This document shows, piece after piece, positions 34,809 to 43,841 of a DNA stretch of 64,000 nucleotides. The translations under genes and the position numbers were made by a program. Position 1 is the stretch's first letter; every line of letters starts with the position of its first letter. The notes below the pieces were generated by a model, which was not told where the DNA came from, made no database searches, and saw only the letters and a list, made by a program, of their open reading frames with translations. The DNA is from Bacteroidota bacterium (GTDB lineage Bacteria; Bacteroidota; Bacteroidia; Bacteroidales; UBA4417): contig JACAAZ010000004.1 of the NCBI GenBank assembly GCA_013376995.1, positions 82,952 through 146,951 on the forward strand, given 5' to 3'.

Positions 34809-35558
34809 CTATTTCTTGTTGTTTTTTGAAAGGAATTGCTCAATCGCCATTGCCATGGATGGAGCTATAGCAGTCGGAGCCGGGACATTGACCACAAGGC
34901 CGGCATCTGTTGCAGCTTGAGCAGTTGTACTGCCAAATGCACCAATAAGTCTTTCCTCTTGTTTGAAATCAGGCCAGTTGTAAAAAAGCGATCTGATTCC
35001 CTGGGGACTGAAAAATACAATCATATCAAATGAACAGATGTCAAAAATGTCTTTCATCTCCGCAGGTAAAGTTCTGTACATCACAGCTTCACGATACTGA
35101 ACTTTAATGGATTCGAACATCAGTGGCAATTCCTTATTGTGACTGTCAGAGCATGGAATGAGGAAATTTTCAGTCTTATGTTTCTTAACCGTATCAAGCA
35201 TCTGAGCAAGGTCAGGAGCATGAAAAATCTTACGCTTGCGGTATTGAACATATTTCTGAAGATAAAAAGCAATAGATTCTGACATGCAGAAATACTTCAT
35301 GGTTTCAGGCACCTCTACTCTTACCTCTTTCGCTAATCGAAAGAAATGATCAACAGCATGTTTGCTGTTAAAAACAACTGCTGAGTATTCGTTAATGTAG
35401 ATTCGTTCATCCCTGAACTCCCTGGTGGTTATTCCTTCAATTCTAAAGAACTTATGAAATTCAATATGTACACCGAACTTTTTGATAATATCACCATATG
35501 GAGATTTTTCAATCTCGGCAGGTACGGGTTGAGAGAGTAGTATGTTCTTGATTTTCAA
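34809..35558 (-). CDS. hemD: Uroporphyrinogen-III synthase family protein
   Basis: A 249-residue protein of the HemD fold (two alternating alpha/beta domains), which closes and inverts the hydroxymethylbilane ring in heme synthesis. Sequence support is moderate, as usual for this fast-evolving family: an N-terminal ILLSQPVP strand, a MIVFFSPQGIRSLF segment corresponding to the SPS-type motif, and AFGSTTAQAATDAGL near the C-terminus. The DUF4271 gene immediately upstream is its common neighbour in Bacteroidota and raises confidence. A TACCTTTG box inside the end of that gene (35663-35670) may give hemD its own promoter. Confidence 0.85.
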   Translation of the reverse strand: MKIKNILLSQPVPAEIEKSPYGDIIKKFGVHIEFHKFFRIEGITTREFRDERIYINEYSAVVFNSKHAVDHFFRLAKEVRVEVPETMKYFCMSESIAFYLQKYVQYRKRKIFHAPDLAQMLDTVKKHKTENFLIPCSDSHNKELPLMFESIKVQYREAVMYRTLPAEMKDIFDICSFDMIVFFSPQGIRSLFYNWPDFKQEERLIGAFGSTTAQAATDAGLVVNVPAPTAIAPSMAMAIEQFLSKNNKK

Positions 35559-35607
35559 CGCTTTCGGATTTATACATTACAACATTATGAGCATCAAAAA
35601 CAGGCTT

Positions 35608-36495
35608 TCAAATCTGCCTGATGAATTTTATGAGCAAGACTAATGGTAAAATTTCCAGAGTGCAAAGGTATAAAATTAAATAGAATACAGGAAACTTTGA
35701 ATTGGAAAATCCGATTAAAGTACCTCTTAAGAATCTGTAAAACAATAAAATAGAAGCTATTCCAGCTGCAATCCAAAGAAAAGGGGTAACCTGGAAAAAA
35801 AGCGAAAATAGTATGACCGGAAAGACACTTATTCCTATTGTATGGTTGAAGATCAACGTATTCAGACGGTATGCATGTGATTCCTCCCTGGTTTTGAAGA
35901 TGATTCCGGTTGCCTGGATCAATGTGGTCTTTACAGCAATGTAAACTATCAATCCAATGAAAATGAATACAAATAATAAGAAATTTGAGTAGGGGAATAT
36001 TCCTTTTCCAAAATAAATGGAAAATTGGTATATCAGGAAAGAAAGTGAAGTCAAATAAATAAATCCTAATCCAAGAGTGATTCTCTCATTGTAAAGATTG
36101 CCCTCTCGTTCCAGCTGATTCACATAATAAGGTAAAGCAACAGATCTGAAAATCTGCCTTAAACGTTTCGAATAATTTGTTTGGATCCAGGCTATCAATA
36201 GTAGACAAACTGTAATCAGGATTACGCTCCAGTCATTTGACTCTTTGTAGATATGCTTGGGTGCAGAATACGTGTGCGACAAGGAATGCCCTTGAAAAAT
36301 AGATGGCCCCGGATTACTTCCGATATGCTTTGCTACAGGCGTCAGGTAATCGTAAATACTGAAATTATAATACTTCTTCAGTGAGTCATTTCCAACATGT
36401 TGCGATTGGTTGGTGTAGGGTACATTATAACCAAAAAAACCTGTCGTATCATTCAAATAGGGAATGACTTTATATCTTGGCAGGTGGTTACTCAT
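35608..36495 (-). CDS. DUF4271 membrane protein
   Basis: A 295-residue protein with an N-terminal soluble part (about 1-80), then about six to seven hydrophobic helices ending in ILPLVLLIKFIRQI. It fits the DUF4271 family of Bacteroidota, found next to hemD, which is also the case here (49 bp). Function is unknown. Confidence 0.82.
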   Translation of the reverse strand: MSNHLPRYKVIPYLNDTTGFFGYNVPYTNQSQHVGNDSLKKYYNFSIYDYLTPVAKHIGSNPGPSIFQGHSLSHTYSAPKHIYKESNDWSVILITVCLLLIAWIQTNYSKRLRQIFRSVALPYYVNQLEREGNLYNERITLGLGFIYLTSLSFLIYQFSIYFGKGIFPYSNFLLFVFIFIGLIVYIAVKTTLIQATGIIFKTREESHAYRLNTLIFNHTIGISVFPVILFSLFFQVTPFLWIAAGIASILLFYRFLRGTLIGFSNSKFPVFYLILYLCTLEILPLVLLIKFIRQI

Positions 36496-36634
36496 CTTAT
36501 AGTATTAAAGAAACGCAAAATTACTAAAATCCCTCCACTAAATGCTGGTTGCTATGCCCTGAGTAATTATGTAGATTCAAGCGGATTTTCAAAATTATAT
36601 TCTCGCTAATTATGTTTTACGCTTGAATATATTC

Positions 36635-36642
36635 TACCTTTG
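36635..36642 (+). promoter_or_regulatory. -7 promoter box of the dehydrogenase-ackA unit
   Basis: TACCTTTG, a perfect TAnnTTTG. A TTTT stretch about 17 bp upstream (36615-36618) could serve as a weak -33 element. The leader would be about 87 nt. Confidence 0.5.
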
Positions 36643-36735
36643 CACTCGAATTTAAATTAAAGTAGTTAATATATTGAAATTCAGATATAAAGGATAGTTT
36701 TTACGAAAGAAAGCGTCTAAATAAACTCTAAACAA

Positions 36736-37710
36736 ATGACTGAAATAATTGCAAAACTGGAAGATTTTAATTTGGGAAAAGAAGCCAAATCAAGTGGCGC
36801 TCTTCAAAAGATTGGAATCATCGGATGTGGCTCTATGGGTCAGGAAATTGCCAAGACAATTAGTCAACACGGATTTGATGTTGTGATTATTGACCTGGAT
36901 GATCAAAAGGTGAATGATGGGCTGGCTGGGATAACCAGGTTAATTGATGATGAGATCAGGCGATGGGGGATGACTCAAAGTGAAAAGAGGTTGATCCTGT
37001 CCAGGATTAAGGGTTCGGTTGACTACGCCGCTCTTGCTGATTGTGATATTGTCCTTGAAGCTATCAATTCAAGAAAACCTGGCACAAGTTTGGAATTGCG
37101 AAAAGAGATATTTCGTAAGGCAGAGGCTGTCGTTCGCCGTGATACCATTATTACCTCCAATACTGCAACATTAATGATCTCCGATCTGTCATCTGGTTTG
37201 CAGTTCCCTGACCGTGCAGTTGGTCTGCATTTTTTGGCTCCAACTGATAAGGTGAAAGTTCTTGAAGTCGTCAGGTCTGCCAAAACTTCGGATGAAGCAT
37301 ATGAAATGGCTTGCAGATTTGTTAAAATGCTTGAAAAGAAGCCAATCCGTTTGATGGAATCTCCAGGTAACCTTAGCACCCGCATGATCATTGTTGTTAT
37401 CAATGAAGCCTGCGAAATGCTGATGGAAGGAATAGCTTCTGTTCATGATATAGATGAACTGATGAAAACCAGCCTGGGCCACCAATTTGGGCCTTTTGAA
37501 CTTGCAGATAGGATTGGTTTGGATAAACTCCAGAAATGGATGGATAATCTTTTTGCCGAATTTGGAGAGCATAATTACAAAGCATCTCCAATCATTAAAA
37601 GATTGGTTCGTGCAAATTATCTTGGCAAAGCATCAGGACAGGGTTTCTATAAATATGATGCCAACGGCAGAATATATGGAGATACAGTCACATGTCCGGA
37701 ATTCAAATAA
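36736..37710 (+). CDS. 3-hydroxyacyl-CoA dehydrogenase family protein
   Basis: A 324-residue protein with the NAD-binding Rossmann motif GIIGCGSMGQEIAKTI (about 27-42) and a C-terminal helical dimer domain ending LGKASGQGFYKY. Family enzymes oxidise 3-hydroxyacyl-CoA with NAD. The catalytic His is kept in GLHFLAPTDKVKVLEVV, but the second motif reads SPGNLSTRM where the usual form is PGFxxNR, so the active-site Asn is Thr. The enzyme may therefore act on an altered substrate or with changed chemistry. It lies 23 bp before ackA, so both are likely co-transcribed and linked to acyl-CoA or acetate metabolism. Confidence 0.88.
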   Translation: MTEIIAKLEDFNLGKEAKSSGALQKIGIIGCGSMGQEIAKTISQHGFDVVIIDLDDQKVNDGLAGITRLIDDEIRRWGMTQSEKRLILSRIKGSVDYAALADCDIVLEAINSRKPGTSLELRKEIFRKAEAVVRRDTIITSNTATLMISDLSSGLQFPDRAVGLHFLAPTDKVKVLEVVRSAKTSDEAYEMACRFVKMLEKKPIRLMESPGNLSTRMIIVVINEACEMLMEGIASVHDIDELMKTSLGHQFGPFELADRIGLDKLQKWMDNLFAEFGEHNYKASPIIKRLVRANYLGKASGQGFYKYDANGRIYGDTVTCPEFK

Positions 37711-37733
37711 TCAGGCTGAAAAAATTAATATTT

Positions 37734-38933
37734 ATGAAAGTAATTGTACTTAACTGCGGAAGTTCTTCAATTAAATATCAACTCTTTGATATGCCTTCTG
37801 CTGAAGTTCTGGCTAAAGGGCTAGTAGATAAAATTGGACTGAAAGGCGCTTCCATTAAGCACACCAAATTAAATGGTGATGTTTTGAAATTGGAAGGTGA
37901 AATACTTGATCATCAAGCAGGTATTGAGCATGTCCTTGCTATACTTACTCACTCTGAGCACGGATCTTTAAAAAACCTGTCAGAATTGGGTGCTGTTGGT
38001 CACAGGGTGGTGCATGCCGGTGAAAAATATAACGGATCCGTTGCCATAACTAACGAAGTTATTAAAGCCCTGGAAGAATGTGTCGATCTTGCACCTCTTC
38101 ATAATCCACCTAATCTTGAAGGGATATACGCCATTACAAAGCTTTTGCCCGAAGTGCCTCAGGTTGGGGTGTTTGATACTGCATTTCACCAAACTATGCC
38201 GGAAAAGGCTTATCTCTATGGAATACCTTATTCATTGTATGAGAAATACAAGGTTCGCAGGTATGGCTTCCATGGATCAAGTCATCGTTTTGTCTCTAAG
38301 CGGGCAGGTGAAATATTAGGCATGCCAATGGATGAACTCAAAATAATTAGTTGCCATCTTGGCAACGGAGCTTCAATTGCCGCTATCGATAAGGGTAAAT
38401 CAGTTGATACCAGCATGGGTATGACTCCTGTGGAAGGTCTTGTTATGGGTACACGTTGTGGTGATGTAGATGCTGGAGCTGTGCTGTACATTGCAGATAA
38501 AGAAGAGACAAGTATACCGTTTACCAATACCCTGTTGAATAAGCACAGCGGAATGTTAGGCCTGTCAGGTGTATCTAGTGATATGCGTGATATCGAAACA
38601 GCAGCTGCCGAAGGTAACCATCGTGCGCAAGTTGCACTGGATATTTACCATTATAGGATTAGGAAGTACATTGGAGCCTATGCTGCAGCTATGGGAGGAG
38701 CAGATTTGCTGATTTTTACGGGAGGCGTTGGCGAAAATGGATGGGAAACAAGACAAGAGTGCTGCATGAACTTAGGGTTTATGGGCTTGGATTTTGATAT
38801 CGAAAAAAATACCAAGCTTAGAGGAAAAGAAGCTATTATCTCGAAAGATAATTCGAGAGTAAAAGTAATGGTAGTTCCTACCAATGAGGAGTTGGTAATT
38901 GCTCAGGACACCTTCGAAATTGTTACAACCTGA
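37734..38933 (+). CDS. ackA: Acetate kinase
   Basis: AckA interconverts acetyl phosphate plus ADP and acetate plus ATP. The 399-residue protein has both family signatures: VIVLNCGSSSIKYQLFD at the N-terminus, and GVFDTAFHQTMPEKAYLYG with the following RRYGFHGSSHRF. CHLGNGASIAAI and TGGVGENG nucleotide-binding loops are intact. The frame extends to 37692 inside the upstream gene, but MKVIVLNCGSS at 37734 is the standard start. No phosphotransacetylase gene is nearby. A bidirectional terminator follows. Confidence 0.97.
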   Translation: MKVIVLNCGSSSIKYQLFDMPSAEVLAKGLVDKIGLKGASIKHTKLNGDVLKLEGEILDHQAGIEHVLAILTHSEHGSLKNLSELGAVGHRVVHAGEKYNGSVAITNEVIKALEECVDLAPLHNPPNLEGIYAITKLLPEVPQVGVFDTAFHQTMPEKAYLYGIPYSLYEKYKVRRYGFHGSSHRFVSKRAGEILGMPMDELKIISCHLGNGASIAAIDKGKSVDTSMGMTPVEGLVMGTRCGDVDAGAVLYIADKEETSIPFTNTLLNKHSGMLGLSGVSSDMRDIETAAAEGNHRAQVALDIYHYRIRKYIGAYAAAMGGADLLIFTGGVGENGWETRQECCMNLGFMGLDFDIEKNTKLRGKEAIISKDNSRVKVMVVPTNEELVIAQDTFEIVTT

Positions 38934-38943
38934 TAACTAAGTG

Positions 38944-38984
38944 AAAAAAAAGGCCGCCAGGTGAAAACTTGACGGCCTTTTTTT
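38944..38984. terminator. Bidirectional terminator between ackA and yebC
   Basis: A-run, stem GGCCGcCAgGT / ACtTGaCGGCC with GAAA loop, then a T-run of at least seven. The flanking A and T runs let it work for ackA on the plus strand and yebC on the minus strand. Confidence 0.85.
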
Positions 38985-39001
38985 ATTGTATTGAGATGAT
39001 A

Positions 39002-39745
39002 TTAATCCAATGACTCCATTAACTCATCTGTCATTTCCATATTATGGTATACCGCTTGAATATCATCATCCTCCTCGAAAAATTCTATCAACCTCATTAC
39101 TTTTTTAGAAGATTCAAGATCAAGTTTTGTTGTGTCTTTTGGAATGCGTTGTAATTTGGCGCTTTCAGGCTCAATACCCAATTCCTCCAGCTTTTTCATC
39201 ATTGCTCCAAAATCTTCCATAGCAGTTGTAATCATAAAGAATCCGTCTTCCAGTTGAAGATCTTCTGCCCCTGCATCAATAACTTCCATTTCAAATTCAT
39301 CCTGGTTCAGATTTCCCTGTGGAACAGTAAATATTCCTTTCCGGTCAAAGATGAAACTTAGTGAACCATTAGTCCCTAAGGTTCCACCATATTTGTTGAA
39401 ATAGGATCTTACGTTGGAGATGGTTCGTTGGGTATTATCAGTAGTTGCTTCAATAAAAATTGCTATACCTCCGTTGGCATATCCTTCGTAGGTAGTTTCT
39501 GAATAGGAGGCTGAGTCCTTGTCAGATCCTTTGCTGATTGCCCGTTGGATATTATCCTTAGGCATACTTGCTCCTTTTGCATTTGCAATTGCCAGGCGGA
39601 GCCTTGGGTTTCCATCTGGATCTGCGCCACTTTCTTTGACAGCAACAGTAATTTCCTTGATGATCTTTGAGAAGATTTTTGAACGCTTTGCATCCAGTGC
39701 TCCTTTTTTGCGCTTAATCGTAGACCATTTATTGTGACCTGACAT
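39002..39745 (-). CDS. yebC: YebC/PmpR-family regulatory or translation-associated protein
   Basis: A 247-residue protein with the classic start MSGHNKWSTIKRKKGALDAKRSKIF, the central PKDNIQRAI motif and the acidic third domain, all typical of the YebC/TACO1 family. Members have been described as transcription factors and, more recently, as helpers of ribosomes at proline-rich stretches. Length is normal. It has its own -7 box and ends at the shared terminator with ackA. Confidence 0.95.
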   Translation of the reverse strand: MSGHNKWSTIKRKKGALDAKRSKIFSKIIKEITVAVKESGADPDGNPRLRLAIANAKGASMPKDNIQRAISKGSDKDSASYSETTYEGYANGGIAIFIEATTDNTQRTISNVRSYFNKYGGTLGTNGSLSFIFDRKGIFTVPQGNLNQDEFEMEVIDAGAEDLQLEDGFFMITTAMEDFGAMMKKLEELGIEPESAKLQRIPKDTTKLDLESSKKVMRLIEFFEEDDDIQAVYHNMEMTDELMESLD

Positions 39746-39807
39746 AAAGGTGGTTTATTTGAATGATTTTTCTGCTATCAGTACTACAAGAAATCTAGTA
39801 CTGTGGG

Positions 39808-39815
39808 CAAAGTTA
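39808..39815 (-). promoter_or_regulatory. -7 promoter box of yebC
   Basis: TAACTTTG on the minus strand, a perfect TAnnTTTG. A TTTG at 39832-39835 lies 16 bp upstream and comes from the T-run of the preceding terminator, so the two elements may overlap. Confidence 0.5.
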
Positions 39816-39831
39816 AGATATTGCATGCAAA

Positions 39832-39858
39832 CAAAAAAACCGCTTCCATTGGAAGCGG
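39832..39858 (-). terminator. Terminator of the DUF2807 gene
   Basis: On the minus strand CCGCTTCC and GGAAGCGG (39840-39858) form a perfect 8-bp stem with a 3-nt loop, followed by seven T. This is a strong intrinsic terminator about 85 bp after the gene. Confidence 0.85.
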
Positions 39859-39941
39859 CTAACCAGACAAATACCACCAGATTAAGTACTTGTATTGATG
39901 TGATTGGAAGCTATATTCTATGATCAATAAGGCCTGTACAA

Positions 39942-41576
39942 TTATAAATCTGTTAAATCTGTCAAGCAAATTCCTACTGAAAAAGGATAGAGTTCTGGCC
40001 CTTTGTTTTTCTGGAACATCGGAGTAAGTGAATAAGTTGCATAGACATTGATTACTCCCCAGCCTATTTTAGCAATTGCATCTAATTTAAAGGGATTCAT
40101 GTAGAAATCACTGTGGTCCTTATCTTTTTGGCGACTTCCATCATTATAAACATACTTGGCATGAGTTCCAATCCTCCAGCCACCAACTACTCCGGCACTA
40201 ACATGCATACTATTTAGTTTTGAATAAGGGTTGGTCTGAAATTCCAGCATTAATGGGAGTGTTAGGTATGTATTTACAAGCTTGCTCTTTTCAAAACTAT
40301 AATTATTGGTATCCCTGCTCAGGTATAATTTATCTGATCCTTTTGTCAATCGAACATCATTATCAAATCTGTAATTGTTCCATGACAATCCTAAACCGGT
40401 TACAAGGCCTAAATGATTCTTTATCAAATTGATATCCTGTTCAAAAAAGTTAAGATTTACATTTATTGACTTCTGATATTTTTGATCCAACAAGCTGTAT
40501 TCACTTGCATAGTCAAAATCATTATTAGGTGTAAGAAATCCGTTAACTCCTAATTCCAATCCTTTCCAATGTCCATTGAACTTCTGCTTCTTATTATGTT
40601 TCAGTTTTACATCGCCGTCGTCATCAACTTCTATAGTGTTGTTTCCAAGTTTAACGGTTACAGAATCGTCTGTAACTACAACGATTTTGTTGTTTCTTAA
40701 TTTGATTTCCACATTCCCATTGTCATCTGTTCTGGAGACAATGGTATCTTCCTCAGTTCCTTCGCTAGCATCTTTGTCTTCGTCAACGGAAACGGATTTT
40801 ACTTTGTCCATACCATTGAAAGAAAATTGATATTCTCCTGCTTTCCCGATTTTTTTCATATTTGAATTGTCAAAATATGTAATAGAGCCGGCCCCGGATA
40901 GATCAGCCTTTAGTTGTTTACGTGCCATCACTGATGCATTTCCAGCACCTGAAACTTCGGCATTTGTATTATCTGTTACGAATTCAACAGCTTTAAGGCT
41001 TCCAGCTCCGCTGACATTAGTCTTATGTTCTTTCGCTAAACCAATAATTTTCAGATTTGCTGCACCGCTGACTTCACTATTTACAATATCAGCCTCAATC
41101 TGGAGATGATTTTTGGAAGCACCACTTACTTCTGTATAAATAGATCTTGACTTGAGTTCAAGGTTTATTTTAGCGGCACCGGATGAAATTATGCTTGTTT
41201 GATCTGTATTTATTGGAGTTGTGCCTTTCACTACAGCGGCTCCATTTGCTTCCAGTTTTGTAAGCTTGGTGATTGTAACATAGATATTCATCTTAGTGGC
41301 ATTACGCACATTATCACAACTTAAGCTAAGCAGCCCATTACTGACTTTGGTATTAATCTTTTCCTGAAGATTCTCATCTGCTTCAACAGAAACTGATTGG
41401 GTTTCACCTTGAGATAAAAACAAGTTAATAGCGCACCCAACTTCAATAGCATCAAAAGCAGCAACCTGGCGATCCTGACGTGTTATGTTTCCATTGCCTT
41501 TTGATTGTGCATTCACACTAGCTGTGAAAGCGAGTAGAATAAGAGCTACAATTAGAGAGTTTTTTAGCGTTTTCAT
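39942..41576 (-). CDS. Exported DUF2807 (head GIN) protein with C-terminal outer-membrane beta-barrel
   Basis: A 544-residue exported protein (signal peptide ending VNAQ near residue 24). Residues about 30-240 form a DUF2807 right-handed parallel beta-helix, with repeated SGAA/SGAG turns (VSGASKNH, VSGAANLK, VSGAGSLK, LSGAGSIT). A charged Asp/Asn-rich linker follows (about 265-340). The last 200 residues alternate hydrophobic and polar residues, with GLELGVNGFLTPNNDFDY, an aromatic end and Porin-like strands, suggesting an outer-membrane barrel. Function is unknown; adhesin-like DUF2807 domains fused to a barrel would place the helix on the cell surface or in the periplasm. Confidence 0.85.
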   Translation of the reverse strand: MKTLKNSLIVALILLAFTASVNAQSKGNGNITRQDRQVAAFDAIEVGCAINLFLSQGETQSVSVEADENLQEKINTKVSNGLLSLSCDNVRNATKMNIYVTITKLTKLEANGAAVVKGTTPINTDQTSIISSGAAKINLELKSRSIYTEVSGASKNHLQIEADIVNSEVSGAANLKIIGLAKEHKTNVSGAGSLKAVEFVTDNTNAEVSGAGNASVMARKQLKADLSGAGSITYFDNSNMKKIGKAGEYQFSFNGMDKVKSVSVDEDKDASEGTEEDTIVSRTDDNGNVEIKLRNNKIVVVTDDSVTVKLGNNTIEVDDDGDVKLKHNKKQKFNGHWKGLELGVNGFLTPNNDFDYASEYSLLDQKYQKSINVNLNFFEQDINLIKNHLGLVTGLGLSWNNYRFDNDVRLTKGSDKLYLSRDTNNYSFEKSKLVNTYLTLPLMLEFQTNPYSKLNSMHVSAGVVGGWRIGTHAKYVYNDGSRQKDKDHSDFYMNPFKLDAIAKIGWGVINVYATYSLTPMFQKNKGPELYPFSVGICLTDLTDL

Positions 41577-41756
41577 GGTTTGAATTTTTATTTTGTGTTG
41601 TTTGTTTCAAATTTCCGGGACTAGACGCGTTGAGGTTACCATTTGTTACAGTTGACATTCAAATGAGTTGCAAAACATAAAAATAAATGTGATTTAGGAT
41701 GCTAGAAGAGCCTTTAATCAATGACTATAGAATAATAGAAAGAAATATTAAAAACA

Positions 41757-41780
41757 AAACCGGGCCTTTGTTCCCGGTTT
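41757..41780 (-). terminator. Terminator of the anti-sigma-like gene
   Basis: AAACCGGG (41757-41764) and CCCGGTTT (41773-41780) form an 8-bp stem with an 8-nt loop; on the minus strand a T-rich tract follows. It ends the sigma/anti-sigma unit. Confidence 0.75.
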
Positions 41781-41803
41781 ATTATTCAATTTGAGATTCC
41801 AGG

Positions 41804-43192
41804 TTATTTATTAATATCTCTTTGTAGATCGAGTCTATCTCCTAAGAGATTATATGATATTACTTTTCCCTCTTCATCTCTTTGAAGGTCAAGCGTAACA
41901 TTATCTTGTGCAATCTTATTATATGTTTTTACTCCAAGTTCGGCAAAAGTCCACACTGATATCCCGGAATTACCAGCACGTTCATCTTCATTTTTGTCAT
42001 TATTTTTCCTCTTAAACAAATTGCTGGCATATGCTGTCATAGATGACAGGATTGTTCTCTCCGGATTTTCATCTTTCTGGTTTAGCTGTGCATATTGGAT
42101 TTGTTCTGCCAACCTTACATTGTAATACAATTCCATATAATCATTGGTATGCATCTGGCTAGTTCTGATGAAGATAAATTCTGGCGCAACATAATCATGA
42201 GAGCTTATCTCTTTATAACTCCTGGAAGCCAAAAGTTCTACAACTTCCAGTTCTCTTGCACCATCAACCGAATTCTCCTTTAAAGAAATTGATGGTGATT
42301 CATCCGGAGTTCCTTGCCTGGATAAGGAAGTCTGATGATTTTTATTGGAAGCAAGTTCAACCGATTTTCCAGGAATACTGATTTGTTTGCTGATATTGAA
42401 CTTTGTGTTTTTTGTTGAGGATGTAAAGGAATGATTGATGGGGTTATTGTTTGCAGTGCTGATAATTTGATTCTCCTGAAACCGGAAATAGATCCCAGCC
42501 AGTAAAATGATCGATGCAGCAGCTGAAAGAGAATATAATACAAGACGTCGGATTGGAGCAACAGCTTTGCGAAGGGAGGATTTGTCTTCAAAGACAACAG
42601 AAGTGTCAGGTTGCAGCCTGGTAAGCCTAGTGATCTTATGCGATCTTTCCAGTTCAGGATTTAATAAAAGGAATTCTCGGAGGTCGCTCTCTTGCTTAAC
42701 ACTTAAACTGCCTTCTACTTGAGATATGAAGTAATCTTCGAAATTAGTTTCATTAATTTCCCCAAAAGAGATTGCAGAATGAAGCAGGTTTTCCTTTTGC
42801 TGGAATTGTATATTTAGATCAGGTGTCAGTTTGGTGTGGGAAAATAATCTTTTTTCTTTTTCAATTTCAGGGTGCGTAATCATGAATGATGTAAGTTTTA
42901 ATAACTGTTCATCATTTAAAGACCCTTCCATCTCAGAAATTAGGAATTCCTCATAGTTGTCGGGCCCAATTTCATCAAGAATCAAGATCATATTTTTTTT
43001 TAGCGATTCCTTATGCGCAAAAGAAATGCCAGTGTCAGGCTGGATTGAAATCATTTCGAATTCTTCAAATTCTTGTTTGACTTCAGGATGCTGACTGATA
43101 AAAACGAACATTTCATCAACCTCGGCAGAAGAAAGTACTCCTTCATGATAGTCGAGAAAGATGGCTTCGTAATTATCTTTGTTAATGTTCAT
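41804..43192 (-). CDS. Putative membrane anti-sigma factor with three tandem N-terminal repeats
   Basis: A 462-residue protein from the start used here (a longer frame begins at 43273). Three repeats of about 61 residues occupy 7-67, 79-139 and 150-210. Each has N-[YF]-E-x2-[FY], an E-G-x-L turn, an HPE or NPE, and a closing QPDT/TPDL with a later K-x-[SN]-L. A single membrane helix follows (about 217-235), then an extracytoplasmic part of some 225 residues without a known motif. The ECF sigma gene lies 64 bp upstream. Topology and context suggest an anti-sigma factor whose cytoplasmic domain has been triplicated; function is inferred. Confidence 0.75.
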   Translation of the reverse strand: MNINKDNYEAIFLDYHEGVLSSAEVDEMFVFISQHPEVKQEFEEFEMISIQPDTGISFAHKESLKKNMILILDEIGPDNYEEFLISEMEGSLNDEQLLKLTSFMITHPEIEKEKRLFSHTKLTPDLNIQFQQKENLLHSAISFGEINETNFEDYFISQVEGSLSVKQESDLREFLLLNPELERSHKITRLTRLQPDTSVVFEDKSSLRKAVAPIRRLVLYSLSAAASIILLAGIYFRFQENQIISTANNNPINHSFTSSTKNTKFNISKQISIPGKSVELASNKNHQTSLSRQGTPDESPSISLKENSVDGARELEVVELLASRSYKEISSHDYVAPEFIFIRTSQMHTNDYMELYYNVRLAEQIQYAQLNQKDENPERTILSSMTAYASNLFKRKNNDKNEDERAGNSGISVWTFAELGVKTYNKIAQDNVTLDLQRDEEGKVISYNLLGDRLDLQRDINK

Positions 43193-43256
43193 GTTACTTT
43201 TGGTTAGATGTAGCGAAGGATAGTTAGGTTTGTGAGAGGTTGTGGATATTGTGTTT

Positions 43257-43742
43257 CTATAACACCAGGTCAAGACTTCCTATGAATTGTTTAAGATATG
43301 TTCTTGCCCTGAATATATAAACTTTAACTTGTGATTCATTTAATCCGGTAATCTCACCAATCTCCTCGTAGGAATAACCTTCATAATCACGCAGGAGTAT
43401 TACAGTTCTTTGTATTTCAGGTAGTTTTGCAACAGCTTCATCAATTATCTCTTTTAGGTCATTATACGAATTGCTGGAGTGGAATTGGGAATCATAAGTT
43501 CCTTCCAGGGCGGTAAGGCGTTGATTCTTCCTGATATGATCTATCATTGTATGATATGCTGTTGTAAAAAGGTAAGATTTGGCTTTTTCAAAACTTATAT
43601 CCTTCACTTTTTCCCACATTTTCACATAGGACTCTTGAACGATATCCCTTGCTGTATCACTATCCTTAATATTCTTTAGGATAAATCGATACACACCATC
43701 TGAAAACTGTTCAACGCAAGAGTTGTATTCTGTGGTGGTCAT
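43257..43742 (-). CDS. ECF-type RNA polymerase sigma factor
   Basis: A 161-residue sigma-70 family factor with region 2 (about 10-75, ending in DIVQESYVKMWEKVKD and SYLFTTAYHTMIDHIRK) and region 4 (about 105-155, LPEIQRTVILLRDYEGYSYEEIGEITGLNESQVKVYIFRARTYLK read in pieces). No region 1 or 3 is present, as for ECF factors. It directs RNA polymerase to a small regulon, probably under control of the membrane protein encoded just downstream. Confidence 0.94.
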   Translation of the reverse strand: MTTTEYNSCVEQFSDGVYRFILKNIKDSDTARDIVQESYVKMWEKVKDISFEKAKSYLFTTAYHTMIDHIRKNQRLTALEGTYDSQFHSSNSYNDLKEIIDEAVAKLPEIQRTVILLRDYEGYSYEEIGEITGLNESQVKVYIFRARTYLKQFIGSLDLVL

Positions 43743-43841
43743 TATGGCTTAGTTGGTTCTTAATCTGGAAAACACAATACGTTTTAAGTAACAATAAAGT
43801 TACAACCGCAGAACTTAATATTTCAAAAATTGTTCAAAATA

